DNA from: Actinomycetota bacterium | GTDB taxonomy: Bacteria; Actinomycetota; Humimicrobiia; Humimicrobiales; Humimicrobiaceae | Direction: 5' to 3' | Length of the DNA stretch: 46,088 nt | Assembly (NCBI GenBank): GCA_013202875.1 | Contig: JABMRD010000099.1 | Coordinates: 1-46,088 of the forward strand | Part shown: piece by piece, positions 8,777 through 18,369 of the stretch | Numbering within the stretch: the first letter of the stretch is position 1 | Layout of the letters: each line of letters begins with the position of its first letter | Notes under the pieces: model-generated | What the model was told of the DNA's origin: nothing | Seen by the model: the letters and a program-made list of their open reading frames with translations, nothing else | The model's database searches: none | Translations under genes and position numbers: made by a program

Positions 8777-9721
8777 ATGCATGTTTTACTGACCGGAGGT
8801 TGCGGATATATCGGAACACTTCTTACTGCCAGATTATTAGAAGAAGGACATAAAGTTACGGTAGTTGATATTATGTGGTTTGGTAATTACTTACCGAAAA
8901 ATAAAAATCTTACGGTAATAAAGCAAGACATAAGGAATATTTCTAATATTCCGATGGATGGCGTAGATACGGTAATTCATCTGGCAAATGTAGCAAATGA
9001 TCCTTGCGGAGAATTAAACTCGAAACTGGCTTGGGAGGTCAATGTTCTTGCAACTATGCAATTAGTAGAAAAAGCAATTCAAAATAAAGTTAAACTGTTT
9101 ATTTATGCAAGTTCAGGAAGCGTATATGGAGTAAAAGAAGAAGCAGATGTCACGGAAGATTTATCATTAGTTCCAATTTCAGATTACAATAAAACAAAAA
9201 TGATAAGTGAGCGGGTTCTTTTGAGTTATAAAGATTTAATAAATATTCTTTGTGTACGGCCTGCTACAGTCTGCGGGTATTCTCCAAGAATGAGGCTCGA
9301 TCTTTCGGTTAACATGTTAACATTTCAGGCTTTGAGCAGGAAAAAAATCACAGTTTTTGGTGGAAGTCAGACAAGGCCCAATATCCATATCAAAGATATG
9401 GTAGAGGTATATATGCATTTTTTAAAAAAGGGAGAAGAGCTGGAAGGTATATATAATGCAGGATTTGAAAATATATCAATAATGGATATTGCAGAAGAAG
9501 TTGCGAAAATTGTTCCTGCAGAAATAATTATTACTGAATCAAATGATCCGCGCTCATATAATTTAAGCTCTAATAAACTCCTTGCAACGGGGTTTAGCCC
9601 TAAATACTCTGTTCTGGATGGTATAAGAGATGTTATAGAAGCGTATGGAGACGGTAAAATTAAAGGTGAAGATAATTGTTACAATATAAAAACAATGGAA
9701 AAGCTTAAAAACTTGTGCTAA
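8777..9721 (+). CDS. NAD-dependent epimerase/dehydratase
   Basis: 314 residues, extended SDR with GGCGYIG (7-13) as nucleotide-binding loop, ASSGSVYG with the active-site serine, and YNKTK (137-141) as the Y-x3-K pair, so all catalytic residues are present. HIKDMVEVY follows in the substrate domain. It starts 11 bases after the previous epimerase with AAGGAG at good spacing and should be co-translated. Two consecutive NDP-sugar modifying SDRs after a heptose activation set suggest stepwise remodelling (for example dehydration then epimerisation or reduction), as in 6-deoxyheptose routes. The exact substrate is inferred only. Confidence 0.75.
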   Translation: MHVLLTGGCGYIGTLLTARLLEEGHKVTVVDIMWFGNYLPKNKNLTVIKQDIRNISNIPMDGVDTVIHLANVANDPCGELNSKLAWEVNVLATMQLVEKAIQNKVKLFIYASSGSVYGVKEEADVTEDLSLVPISDYNKTKMISERVLLSYKDLINILCVRPATVCGYSPRMRLDLSVNMLTFQALSRKKITVFGGSQTRPNIHIKDMVEVYMHFLKKGEELEGIYNAGFENISIMDIAEEVAKIVPAEIIITESNDPRSYNLSSNKLLATGFSPKYSVLDGIRDVIEAYGDGKIKGEDNCYNIKTMEKLKNLC

Positions 9722-9735
9722 GGGAGAAAATTTTG

Positions 9736-10395
9736 ATGGGGCAGGAAATAGATTTATTGGCAAATTATCCTAAAACAAAAAGAAATATTGAAGAAAGAGG
9801 CTCTTCAAAGACTGAAGAAGTACGGGCAGTAGCCAGGCAATTTGGAAAAGATTTTTTTGATGGAGATAGAAAATATGGCTATGGTGGCTATAATTATAAT
9901 CTGCGCTTTTGGCAGCCTGTTATACCTACGTTTCAAAAATATTTTGGTCTATCTTCAAAAAGTTCAGTCCTCGATGTAGGCTGCGGTAAGGGATTTATGA
10001 TGCATGATATGGCTTTATTGATTCCAGGCATTAAAGTTAAAGGAATAGACATTTCAGAATATGCCATAGAAAATGCAATTGAAGATATGAAACCTCATGT
10101 TCAGGTTGCTAATGCGAAAGAACTTCCTTTTAACGACAAATCGTTTGATGTGGTTATATCGATTAATACCGTTCACAATTTAGAAAAAGAAGATTGTGCG
10201 CAGGCGCTTCGGGAAATTGAAAGAGTTAGTAAAGAAAAAAGCTTTATTACTGTCGATGCCTATAGAAATGAAAAAGAAAAAGAGCTCATGTATGCCTGGA
10301 ATTTGACGGCAAAAACAATAATGCAGGTTGATGAATGGATAAAGTTTTTTAACGATATTGGTTATACGGGTGATTATTACTGGTTTATGCCGTAA
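9736..10395 (+). CDS. class I SAM-dependent methyltransferase
   Basis: 219 residues. Motif I DVGCGKG lies at 80-86, followed by GIDISEYAIENA (motif II acidic residue) and the FDVVISINTVHNL segment, the standard class I methyltransferase order. I chose ATG 9736 because AGGGAG at 9721-9726 is 9 bases upstream; a GTG at 9715 would overlap the preceding stop. The N-terminal ~60 residues are an extra segment rich in charged residues and Tyr/Gly (GYGGYNYN). It lies between sugar epimerases and a ThDP enzyme, so a sugar or sugar-nucleotide substrate is likely. Confidence 0.75.
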   Translation: MGQEIDLLANYPKTKRNIEERGSSKTEEVRAVARQFGKDFFDGDRKYGYGGYNYNLRFWQPVIPTFQKYFGLSSKSSVLDVGCGKGFMMHDMALLIPGIKVKGIDISEYAIENAIEDMKPHVQVANAKELPFNDKSFDVVISINTVHNLEKEDCAQALREIERVSKEKSFITVDAYRNEKEKELMYAWNLTAKTIMQVDEWIKFFNDIGYTGDYYWFMP

Positions 10396-10416
10396 AGCTA
10401 TAAAAAAGGGTTTAAA

Positions 10417-11379
10417 GTGTCAGTTGAAATAGAACTATTAAAAAAGATGAAGAGAATTCGAATGGTTGAGGAAACAATAGCCAGGCGCTATTCTGAATGG
10501 AAAATGAGATGTCCCACACATTTATGCACAGGGCAGGAAGCTGTTGCTGCTGCAGTTGGGCAGGTATTAAAGAAAGATGATTTTGTTTTAAGTACACATA
10601 GAGCTCATGGGCATTATCTTTCAAAAGGTGGAAACCTAAGTGGGATGATAGCTGAAATTTATGGTAAAGAAACAGGCTGTTCACGCGGGAAAGGCGGGTC
10701 AATGCATTTAATTGATTTAGATGTCAATTTTATGGGAAGCACCGCTATTGTTGGAGGAACAATACCTTTAGGTGTCGGGTTGGGGCTTTCAATAAAACTA
10801 AAAAAGACTGATCAGATAAGCTGTGTTTTTTTCGGGGATGCTGCAGTTGAAGAGGGAGTTTTTTATGAATCAGTAAATTTCGCTGTTTTAAAGAAACTGC
10901 CAGTTCTTTTTATCTGTGAAAATAATTTTTATTCAGTTTATTCACCTCTTAAAGTAAGACAGCCTGAGGGAAGAGAAATATATAAATTAGCTCAGGCTAT
11001 AGGCTGTCAAAGTGAGCAGGGTGATGGAAATAATGTTTTAGAGATGTATAATAAAGTTAGTTCTGCAGTTAATTCTATGAGAAATGGCGGAGGTCCTTAC
11101 TTTTTTGAATTTAAGACGTATAGGTGGCGAGAGCATTGTGGACATAATTATGATAATGATTTGGGTTACAGAACACAGGAAGAGTATAATTTCTGGAAAG
11201 AAAGGGATCCTGTAAGTATTTTTGAAACTTTTCTGATTAAAGAGTCCGTAATTACAAAAAATGAAATAAATAAAATAGAAATTAATATTCAAAATGAATT
11301 AGATCTGGCTTTTAAATTTGCCGAAGATTCTGATTTTCCTAAAGATGATGAAGCATTTAAGGATATTTATGCAAAATGA
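10417..11379 (+). CDS. thiamine-diphosphate dehydrogenase E1-alpha-like subunit
   Basis: 320 residues matching the alpha subunit of 2-oxoacid/acetoin dehydrogenase E1: CTGQEAVAAAVG, HRAHGHYLSKG, GKGGSMH, and the ThDP-magnesium motif GDAA (140-143) ending with NN (169-170). Start is GTG 10417 with AAGGG 6 bases upstream. It forms a pair with the beta subunit that overlaps its end. No lipoyl E2 or E3 gene is in the window, so the pair probably does not work as a classic dehydrogenase complex; a ThDP-bound two-carbon or acyl unit may instead be passed to a sugar or used to decarboxylate a keto acid. That last step is inference. Confidence 0.8.
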   Translation: MSVEIELLKKMKRIRMVEETIARRYSEWKMRCPTHLCTGQEAVAAAVGQVLKKDDFVLSTHRAHGHYLSKGGNLSGMIAEIYGKETGCSRGKGGSMHLIDLDVNFMGSTAIVGGTIPLGVGLGLSIKLKKTDQISCVFFGDAAVEEGVFYESVNFAVLKKLPVLFICENNFYSVYSPLKVRQPEGREIYKLAQAIGCQSEQGDGNNVLEMYNKVSSAVNSMRNGGGPYFFEFKTYRWREHCGHNYDNDLGYRTQEEYNFWKERDPVSIFETFLIKESVITKNEINKIEINIQNELDLAFKFAEDSDFPKDDEAFKDIYAK

Positions 11380-12439
11380 TAAAAAACGCAAATTGAATTA
11401 TGCCCAAGCAATAAACGAGGCCATGTTCTGCGCGATGGAACAGGACGAATCCGTAATTTGCTTCGGATTAGGTGTGGATGATCCAAAAAGGATATTTGGG
11501 ACAACATCAGGATTAAAAGAAAGATTTGGACCGGAACGTGTATTTGATATGCCTACGTCTGAAAATGCTATGACTGGAGTTGGTATAGGAGCCTCTTTTA
11601 ATGGTATAAGGCCGGTAATGACTCATCAGCGGTTAGATTTTTTTCTATTGGCTATGGACCAGCTTGTAAATAATGCAGCCAAATGGCACTATATGTTTGG
11701 AGGAAAAACTTCCGTCCCTATAGTTATCCGTTTGCTAATAGGACGTGGATGGGGGCAGGGTCCGACACATTCCCAGAGTTTGCAGTCCTGGTTTGCACAT
11801 ATACCAGGGCTAAAAGTAGTTATGCCTGCAACAGCCAGTGACGCTAAAGGGCTTTTGCTTTCCAGCATTTTTGACAATAATCCGGTTATATTTATTGAAC
11901 ACCGATGGCTTCATAATCTTGAAGGCGATGTTCCGGCAGTGGACTATAGGATACCTTTGGGAAAAGCGCAAAGACTAAGAATGGGTGAGGATATTTCAAT
12001 TATTTCCAATTCTTATATGACAATTGAAGCCTTACATGCAATAGAAGTACTATTAGAAAATGGGGTTAATTGCGACCTTATTGATTTAAGAACTGTAAGT
12101 CCGATAGATTGGGAAATGGTTTATTCTTCTGTTAAAAAGACAGGTAGAGTTCTTGTTCTGGATACCAGTGTTTCAACATGTTCAGTTGCCAGCGAGATAG
12201 TAGCACGTGTTAGTATGGAATGCTTTAATGATCTGAAGTGCGCGCCAGCTAGATTAGCATTAGATGATTGTCCGACTCCTACAAGTTCGGCGCTAACAAA
12301 GAAATTTTACATGGGAGCGGAGGATATAATTGTATCAGTCGGTAAAATGCTGGGTAAAAAGATAGACATTAGCAAGATATCTATGCAAAAAGCTTTTCCA
12401 CATGATGTTCCGGGTGATTGGTTTAAAGGACCTTTTTAA
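11369..12439 (+). CDS. thiamine-diphosphate dehydrogenase E1-beta-like subunit
   Basis: 356 residues from ATG 11369, chosen because AAGGA lies just upstream and the product then starts like the family (KLNYAQAINEAM); it overlaps the alpha gene by 11 bases. Transketolase-type pyrimidine-binding domain in the first half, with the ThDP-activating glutamate at 65 in SENAMTGVGIG, then GPTHSQSLQSWFAHIPGLKVVMP, broken here as the family-typical GPTHSQS and IPGLKVVMPA segments, and a C-terminal transketolase domain. Works as alpha2beta2 with the preceding product. It is slightly longer at the C-terminus than typical E1-beta (about 325-340). Confidence 0.8.
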   Translation: MQNDKKRKLNYAQAINEAMFCAMEQDESVICFGLGVDDPKRIFGTTSGLKERFGPERVFDMPTSENAMTGVGIGASFNGIRPVMTHQRLDFFLLAMDQLVNNAAKWHYMFGGKTSVPIVIRLLIGRGWGQGPTHSQSLQSWFAHIPGLKVVMPATASDAKGLLLSSIFDNNPVIFIEHRWLHNLEGDVPAVDYRIPLGKAQRLRMGEDISIISNSYMTIEALHAIEVLLENGVNCDLIDLRTVSPIDWEMVYSSVKKTGRVLVLDTSVSTCSVASEIVARVSMECFNDLKCAPARLALDDCPTPTSSALTKKFYMGAEDIIVSVGKMLGKKIDISKISMQKAFPHDVPGDWFKGPF

Positions 12440-12442
12440 AAA

Positions 12443-13264
12443 ATGAAAAAAGTAGTAGTTATCATTTCAATTACAAGCGATATAGGAATAGCATTGGCAA
12501 AAAAATACATCCAGATGGATTATAAGGTCATTGGAACTTATCGCTCATCTAAGTTATTGAGCGAACTGGAAAATCTTAATAACTTAAAATTATACCATTG
12601 CGATATTGGGAATAGGGATAATATAAAAAATTTTATTGAAAAATTTGCAGAAGCGGGTCTTAATTGGGATTTGTTTATTTCTTGTGCTGGAATGCAAGAT
12701 CCTATCGGCTCATTTTTTAGCTGTGATTTTGATGAATGGAGCGATTCCATTCATATAAATGCAATTGAGCAGCTCAGGATATTACATGCATTGTATAATT
12801 ATAAGAATCCAAAGTTAATTCCGGGTGTTGTATATTTTGCAGGGGGAGGAACAAATAATGCTGTTTATAACTATTCAGCTTATACTGCATCAAAAATATT
12901 GCTTATAAAAATGTGTGAACTTCTTGATTTTGAGAATAAGGACATGAATATATTTATTATAGGCCCGGGTTGGGTAAAAACGAAGATTCATTTACAAACG
13001 CTTGAAGCCGGAGACAGAGCTGGTGACAACTATCAGAAAACAAAGAAATTTATTGATGATGGAGAAGGAACTGGTATGGAGGACATATTCGAATGCATTG
13101 AGTGGCTTATAAAACAAGGTAAAAAAATATCAAGCGGAAGAAATTTTTCAGTTGTCGATGATAGTTGGAAAGGACCTGAATCAAAAAATTTGGTTAAAGA
13201 ACTTGGTGATGATTATAATATGTATAAATTAAGAAGATATAAAAACGAATGGAGAAAAAAATAA
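12443..13264 (+). CDS. short-chain dehydrogenase/reductase
   Basis: 273 residues, classical SDR with the Y-x3-K pair YTASK at 147-151 and a cofactor-binding N-terminus. The glycine-rich loop is unusual: SITSDIG (9-15) where TGxxxGIG is normal, although the distal glycine is kept. PGWVKT after the active site is typical. It begins 3 bases after the E1-beta stop, so it may reduce the keto product of the ThDP pair. The C-terminus (VVDDSWKG) resembles the NVVDDPW-type ends of sugar-locus SDRs. It overlaps the next gene by 16 bases. Confidence 0.75.
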   Translation: MKKVVVIISITSDIGIALAKKYIQMDYKVIGTYRSSKLLSELENLNNLKLYHCDIGNRDNIKNFIEKFAEAGLNWDLFISCAGMQDPIGSFFSCDFDEWSDSIHINAIEQLRILHALYNYKNPKLIPGVVYFAGGGTNNAVYNYSAYTASKILLIKMCELLDFENKDMNIFIIGPGWVKTKIHLQTLEAGDRAGDNYQKTKKFIDDGEGTGMEDIFECIEWLIKQGKKISSGRNFSVVDDSWKGPESKNLVKELGDDYNMYKLRRYKNEWRKK

Positions 13265-13947
13265 AAAGACAAAAATTGCAGGGTAAAGCATATTTTGAAG
13301 GAACAGAGTATCAGTTTATTGAGTCATTAAAATTAGGCCCATGGACTTCATACAGTATGATTCACGATCCAAAACATATGTGTTTTGTTTTATCAAGATA
13401 TAAATTTGTTTCAAAAATGATTTCCGGTAAAAAGAAGATACTTGAAATTGGATGCGGGGATGGATTTGGGTTTCCTATTATTGCACAAGTGGCGGATGAA
13501 GTGCATGGTGTAGATAGGGATGATCGGCTCTTGCAGGGAAACATGGAAAGGCTTAATTTTTTAAAAGATAAAGTTAAATTCTTTAATTTGGATTTAGTGC
13601 AAAAAGCTCCTGAAGAAAAATATGATGCCATATTTTCTATAGATGTTATTGAGCATCTTGAACCTAAAGACGAAAAAAAATTTCTTGAAAATTCCATTAA
13701 AGGACTTAAGGATGATGGAATATACATAATAGGTACTCCAAATATATCGGCAAATCAATATGCTACTGATAGAAGCAGAGTTCAGCATATCAATCTTAAG
13801 AGCCACGAGGATTTAAGAGCAATACTGAATAAATATTTTGTAAATGGATTTATTTTTTCAATGAATGATGAAGTTATTCACACAGGGTATTATCCCATGG
13901 CGCAATATTTATTTGCTATGGGGGTGGGTGTTTTAAATAAAAAATGA
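13249..13947 (+). CDS. class I SAM-dependent methyltransferase
   Basis: 232 residues with EIGCGDG beginning at residue 66, VHGVDRDD for motif II and the FSIDVIEHLEP segment typical of Methyltransf_11/23 proteins. It starts inside the preceding SDR (16-base overlap), which supports translational coupling. The UbiG/glycan methyltransferase-like pattern and the locus suggest O- or C-methylation of a sugar. The substrate cannot be read from the sequence. Confidence 0.75.
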   Translation: MEKKIKRQKLQGKAYFEGTEYQFIESLKLGPWTSYSMIHDPKHMCFVLSRYKFVSKMISGKKKILEIGCGDGFGFPIIAQVADEVHGVDRDDRLLQGNMERLNFLKDKVKFFNLDLVQKAPEEKYDAIFSIDVIEHLEPKDEKKFLENSIKGLKDDGIYIIGTPNISANQYATDRSRVQHINLKSHEDLRAILNKYFVNGFIFSMNDEVIHTGYYPMAQYLFAMGVGVLNKK

Positions 13948-14016
13948 GTTTAATGGGTATATAAACCATATTTTTAGTAAACTAAAAAACAGCAGCTTAT
14001 TAGGAAAAATAATGTT

Positions 14017-15825
14017 ATGAAATTATCAGATTATGTAATTAAATTTTTATCTGAACAAAAGATAGGACATATTTTTGTAATAAATGGCGGAGCAGCTGCT
14101 CATTTAATTGATTCAATTGCTAAAAATTTAAAAATTAAATACATATGTACCCAGCATGAACAATCTGCGGCTATGGCGGCTGATGCATATGCGCGGGTTT
14201 CCAATAATTTGGGTGCAGCTATTGCAACATCCGGGCCAGGTGCAACTAATCTAATTACAGGAATATGTTGTGCATATTATGATTCGATTCCTGTAATATA
14301 TATCACTGGACAGGTAGCTACATTCAGGCTGAAGAAAGATTTAAAAGTTAGGCAATTAGGTTTTCAGGAAACCGATATTGTCAGCATGTGCAATTCAATA
14401 ACAAAATATTCTGTTTTGATAACTGACCCAAGGGATATTAGATATGAATTGGAAAAAGCAGTTTATATTGCCAAAACCGGCAGACCTGGCCCGGTACTTA
14501 TAGATATTCCTGATAATATACAAAGAGAAATTATTGAACCTGAGAAGTTAAAAGCATTTTTGCCCATGCTGGTTAAAAAAAACACAAATGGACTGAAAAA
14601 GGATATTGATCGATGCTTAAGGTTAATAAGTAATGCTAAAAGGCCTGTTGTAATATTGGGTGCTGGAGTTAAATTATCCGGTGCTGAAAAATTAGCGGTA
14701 AAATTCATTGAAAAATTAAAATTTCCCGTTTCATTAACATGGGCAGCAATGGATATGTTTCCTAATGATTACTCTCTTCTGGTTGGTGGATTCGGGTTAA
14801 ATGGTCAGAGATATGGGAATTATACAGTTCAGAATTCAGATTTAATTATCTCGATTGGTTCAAGGCTTGATACTCATGCTACAGGCAGCCCATTATCAAG
14901 TTTTGCTCGAGAGGCAAAAAAAATAATAGTAGATATTGATGCATCTGAACTAGAAAAATTCAATAAGTATAAGATGCCGGTTAATATTCTTATAAGGGCC
15001 GATGCTAAGGAATTTCTTGAGCTTATAGTAAATAAAATAAAAGTAATCAATACTCAAAATATTTCAGACTGGATGAAAAGGATCGAGAACTGGAAAGCAA
15101 AATATCAAGTCTGTCCTCATGATTACTTTAGGCAAAAGCAAAAAGTAAACCCCTATGTTTTTTTAGATGTGCTTTCGAAAGAATCAGCTGATGGAGACAT
15201 AATTATTGCAGATACAGGAAATAATTTAGCTCAGGTATTTCAGGGATATAAAGTAAAAAATAAGCAGAAAGTATTCAGCGCTTTTAACAATGCTCCCATG
15301 GGCTATTCTTTACCTGCAAGTATTGGAGCATATTTTTCAAATAAGAAAAAAAATAATAATATAATTTGTATTACCGGAGACGGTGGAATTCAAATGAATA
15401 TCCAGGAACTTGCAACTATTGTTAAGCATAAAATCCCTATAAAGATATTTGTTTTTAATAATAAGGGATACGGTATGATTAAGCAAACTCAGGATGATTG
15501 GCTTAATTCAAGTTATGAAGCTTCCTGTGTTAATAAAGGTGTGGCTATTCCGGATTTTGTAAGTATTGCCAGGGCTTACGGATTAAAAGCACTCTCAATT
15601 AAACATAATTCAGAGCTTAAAAGTAATGTGAGATTTATACTGGATTCTAAAGAACCTGTTCTTTGTAATTTAGAATTAAAATCCGGGCAAAAGAATATAC
15701 CAATGCTAAAATATGGAAGACCCATTGAAGACCAAAACCCGCTTCTGGATAGGGAAGAATTTTTAAAGAATATGATTATAAAACCATTACCGCAGTCATT
15801 AAAGATAGACAATGATTGTAAGTAA
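14017..15825 (+). CDS. acetolactate-synthase-like ThDP-dependent enzyme
   Basis: 602 residues with three ThDP-enzyme domains. The catalytic glutamate is at 48 (QHEQSAAMAADAYAR), the central domain occupies about 200-340, and the ThDP-magnesium motif GDGG is at 454-457, ending at NNKGYG. Length and motifs match the acetolactate synthase/pyruvate oxidase family rather than the E1 family at 10417. No regulatory subunit or isoleucine-valine pathway gene is nearby. Sugar-locus members of this family include YerE, which adds an acetyl group from pyruvate to a 4-keto sugar to make a branched sugar, and that is an attractive analogy. It is the second ThDP system of this block. Confidence 0.8.
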   Translation: MKLSDYVIKFLSEQKIGHIFVINGGAAAHLIDSIAKNLKIKYICTQHEQSAAMAADAYARVSNNLGAAIATSGPGATNLITGICCAYYDSIPVIYITGQVATFRLKKDLKVRQLGFQETDIVSMCNSITKYSVLITDPRDIRYELEKAVYIAKTGRPGPVLIDIPDNIQREIIEPEKLKAFLPMLVKKNTNGLKKDIDRCLRLISNAKRPVVILGAGVKLSGAEKLAVKFIEKLKFPVSLTWAAMDMFPNDYSLLVGGFGLNGQRYGNYTVQNSDLIISIGSRLDTHATGSPLSSFAREAKKIIVDIDASELEKFNKYKMPVNILIRADAKEFLELIVNKIKVINTQNISDWMKRIENWKAKYQVCPHDYFRQKQKVNPYVFLDVLSKESADGDIIIADTGNNLAQVFQGYKVKNKQKVFSAFNNAPMGYSLPASIGAYFSNKKKNNNIICITGDGGIQMNIQELATIVKHKIPIKIFVFNNKGYGMIKQTQDDWLNSSYEASCVNKGVAIPDFVSIARAYGLKALSIKHNSELKSNVRFILDSKEPVLCNLELKSGQKNIPMLKYGRPIEDQNPLLDREEFLKNMIIKPLPQSLKIDNDCK

Positions 15826-15852
15826 ATCATTAGAAAAGATAAAAAGGTGTCT

Positions 15853-16887
15853 ATGAAAACAAAAGCAGCAGTACTGTACGAACAAAATCAACCGCTAGTA
15901 ATTGAAGAAATTACTATACCAGAACCCATGGAGGGACAGGTTTTAGTAAAAATAATTGCCTCTGGAATATGTCGAACTCAAATTAATGAAATTAAAGGAG
16001 AAAAAGGTCCTGATAAATTTTTGCCGCACACTATAGGGCATGAAGGAGCTGGTATTGTTCAGAGAGTTGGGAGAAAAGTTAAAAAGGTAAAAGCCGGTGA
16101 TCATGTTGTATTAACATGGATAAAAGGAATCGGCTTGGATATTTCATCTTCAAAATATGAAAATAATAAAGGGGTTGCAATAAACTCCGGTGCAATTTCA
16201 ACTTTTATGGAGTATGCTATTATATCTGAAAATCGACTGGTAGTTATACCTGATGAAATGCCTTTTAATGAAGCTGCTCTTCTTGGTTGTGCTATACCTA
16301 CAGGGGCAGGTATTATTAAAAATAGCATAAATCTAAATAAAGAAAAATCTATTTCTATATTTGGAATTGGCGGAATTGGTGCGAGTGCATTGCTTTATGC
16401 TTCTTCTATCGGGTGTTCAAAAATAATTGCAGTAGATGTTAATGAAAAAAAACTTAAATTTGCAATGGATATAGGTGCTACACAAACAATAAACTCAAAA
16501 ACAGAAAACGTAATTTCAAGAATAAAAGAAATTACAGATAATAATGGCACAGACTATGCAGTTGAATGTTCAGGTAAAAAAGAAGCCATGGAAGCAGCAT
16601 TCGCTTCAATAAATAATAAAGGAACTGCAGTTATAGCAGGTAACTTAAAATATGGTGAGAAAATATCAATAAATCCTTTTGACCTTATTTTAGGTAAGAA
16701 AATAATAGGGACCTGGGGTGGTGAGACAAAACCTGATACAGATATACCACTATATGCAAAAATGTTTTTATCGGGCAGGTTAAAATTGGGTAAACTAATA
16801 ACCCATAAATTTAATCTTGAAGAAATAAATGAGGCAATAAACCTTATCGAAAAAGGTGAGGTAGTAAGAGCTATAATTGAGCTATAA
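15853..16887 (+). CDS. medium-chain zinc-type alcohol dehydrogenase
   Basis: 344 residues, MDR family. Catalytic-zinc ligand positions are visible: C40 in SGICRTQ, H63-E64 in IGHEGAG, and a cysteine in GCAIPTG near 145. The NAD-binding loop GIGGIG is near 175. The four-cysteine structural zinc lobe that normally follows DHV is absent: that segment carries serines and asparagines instead. ATG 15853 was preferred because AAAAAGG is well spaced; a GTG 6 bases earlier is possible. It follows the ThDP enzyme by 27 bases, so it may reduce or oxidise the carbonyl product of that enzyme. Confidence 0.8.
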   Translation: MKTKAAVLYEQNQPLVIEEITIPEPMEGQVLVKIIASGICRTQINEIKGEKGPDKFLPHTIGHEGAGIVQRVGRKVKKVKAGDHVVLTWIKGIGLDISSSKYENNKGVAINSGAISTFMEYAIISENRLVVIPDEMPFNEAALLGCAIPTGAGIIKNSINLNKEKSISIFGIGGIGASALLYASSIGCSKIIAVDVNEKKLKFAMDIGATQTINSKTENVISRIKEITDNNGTDYAVECSGKKEAMEAAFASINNKGTAVIAGNLKYGEKISINPFDLILGKKIIGTWGGETKPDTDIPLYAKMFLSGRLKLGKLITHKFNLEEINEAINLIEKGEVVRAIIEL

Positions 16888-16905
16888 GGAGAACATTTAA
16901 AAAAA

Positions 16906-18093
16906 ATGAAAAGTATTTTTAGAAAAATTAGAAAACATAAGAGAGAAAAAAATATAGTTAAGCATGGCTTAAGATTTTTGTTATATTTACTAAGACCTTT
17001 TATCGTTAAGTGTAATTTAATATTTGTGTTTAATCTATTAATACTGCTTATCTCTTCAGCTAAATATGGTAAAAAACGTATACTTGGAATTTATGATTTT
17101 AAAACTCTTCCGTGGTCAGTCGGAGACCCGTTGCTATTTATTGAGAAATTGAGTATTTTAAAAATTATACACAAAGCGGGCATGATAGATATTTGTGTGA
17201 TATATGACAAGAAAAATCCTTCTGGTATTCGTAGAGAACCCAATATAAATGCAAATAATGCGCAGGATTATATGGTAGATTTTTTGCCATTGTTTAATAC
17301 ATGTCCATATTTAGGTTCTGTTTTCCAATTTAATTCTCGTAAAGAATTCAATATTTTTTTAAAAAATAACATTCATAGATATGATTTATATCCTTCTTTA
17401 AGACAGCATTTGGCTGAAAGCTATAATTTTGACGGAATTGTTTTCATGAAAAAATTTGAAGATTTCTTCAATAAGTACGGTTATATTCCTCACTTAAGAA
17501 TTGGAGAAAGAGACAGCTCTTGGGCTTACTGGTTTTATCAGAATTATTTGCCTAAGGATACAGTTCCGGTGGTTTTATCCCTTAGGAGACCACTAAGCAT
17601 GATATCTCGTGTGCGAAATGCTGACCCAAAAGTATGGTTAGCTTTTATAGATAAGTGTAAAGAGGTTTATAAGGATGTAGCCTTTGTAATTGTAGGACTA
17701 AGAGTAGAAGTATTCAAGGGTTTAAGAGAAAGATCCAATGTTGTTATAGCAAAAGATTATGGAACTTCCATAATACAAGATTTAGCTCTTATAAGATCAT
17801 CTTATTTCTACTTGGGTACAGTTTCCGGTCCTAGTACAATAGCACTGTTTAGCGGTCTCCCGTATTTGATGTTTCAATTGCCGAAAATTGAAAAATATGT
17901 TTTATCTGAAGGAAAGAATTTTTCTTTTGCCACAGAAAACCAAAAATTGTTTGGTACTAATGTCCCAGTAACGCCAGAGTTGCTTTATAGTGAGTTTAGC
18001 AAACTTTATGAGAGACTTGATAGAAATAAATGGAAAGAAGAAGCAATTAAAAACGCCAGCAGAAAGAAGGAGATGCCCTCTACCGATATTTAA
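16906..18093 (+). CDS. putative glycosyltransferase, GT-B-like
   Basis: 395 residues. A basic N-terminus, one hydrophobic segment near 22-50, then a soluble protein whose second half (from VPVVLSLRRP, about 220) looks like the nucleotide-binding half of a GT-B glycosyltransferase: alternating hydrophobic strands, a VGLRVE segment and a late GTVSGPSTIALFSGLPYLMF motif, typical of the donor-binding site of such enzymes. There is no clean family signature I can name; proteins annotated as TIGR04372-type glycosyltransferases look similar. It starts after AAGGAG and ends the long + strand run. Confidence 0.5.
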   Translation: MKSIFRKIRKHKREKNIVKHGLRFLLYLLRPFIVKCNLIFVFNLLILLISSAKYGKKRILGIYDFKTLPWSVGDPLLFIEKLSILKIIHKAGMIDICVIYDKKNPSGIRREPNINANNAQDYMVDFLPLFNTCPYLGSVFQFNSRKEFNIFLKNNIHRYDLYPSLRQHLAESYNFDGIVFMKKFEDFFNKYGYIPHLRIGERDSSWAYWFYQNYLPKDTVPVVLSLRRPLSMISRVRNADPKVWLAFIDKCKEVYKDVAFVIVGLRVEVFKGLRERSNVVIAKDYGTSIIQDLALIRSSYFYLGTVSGPSTIALFSGLPYLMFQLPKIEKYVLSEGKNFSFATENQKLFGTNVPVTPELLYSEFSKLYERLDRNKWKEEAIKNASRKKEMPSTDI

Positions 18094-18206
18094 AATAATA
18101 AATATTTTGCCTTTTAAACAATTGATATTAGCTATGTTAATTTTCTCCAATCATTTTTATATATTTTAAAATAAAAAAGCCCTGTTTCAAAAAGTTTAGA
18201 CAAACA

Positions 18207-18244
18207 AGATTAAGCTTGTGTTAATCTAAAAGTAGCTTTTTTTT
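18207..18244 (+). terminator. possible weak terminator
   Basis: In the 276-base gap after the putative glycosyltransferase lie a 7-bp stem AGATTAA/TTAATCT (18207-18227) and directly after it a small AAAAG-TAG-CTTTT hairpin running into eight T. The stems are AT-rich, so strength is doubtful. The rest of the gap holds nothing I recognise. Confidence 0.25.
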
Positions 18245-18369
18245 CAGTTGAATAATACTCCACTTAGATTAATATTTCTATTGAATAAAAAAAATAATTA
18301 TTTAAATTAAATAGAGAGTAATTCATAATAAAGGGATAATTAAATTTATAGATAAGCAAAAATTATAAT

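Noticed and set aside
11318-11368. Longer start for the E1-beta gene
   Set aside because: It would overlap E1-alpha by 62 bases, lacks a binding site and adds residues not typical of the family; ATG 11369 has AAGGA upstream.
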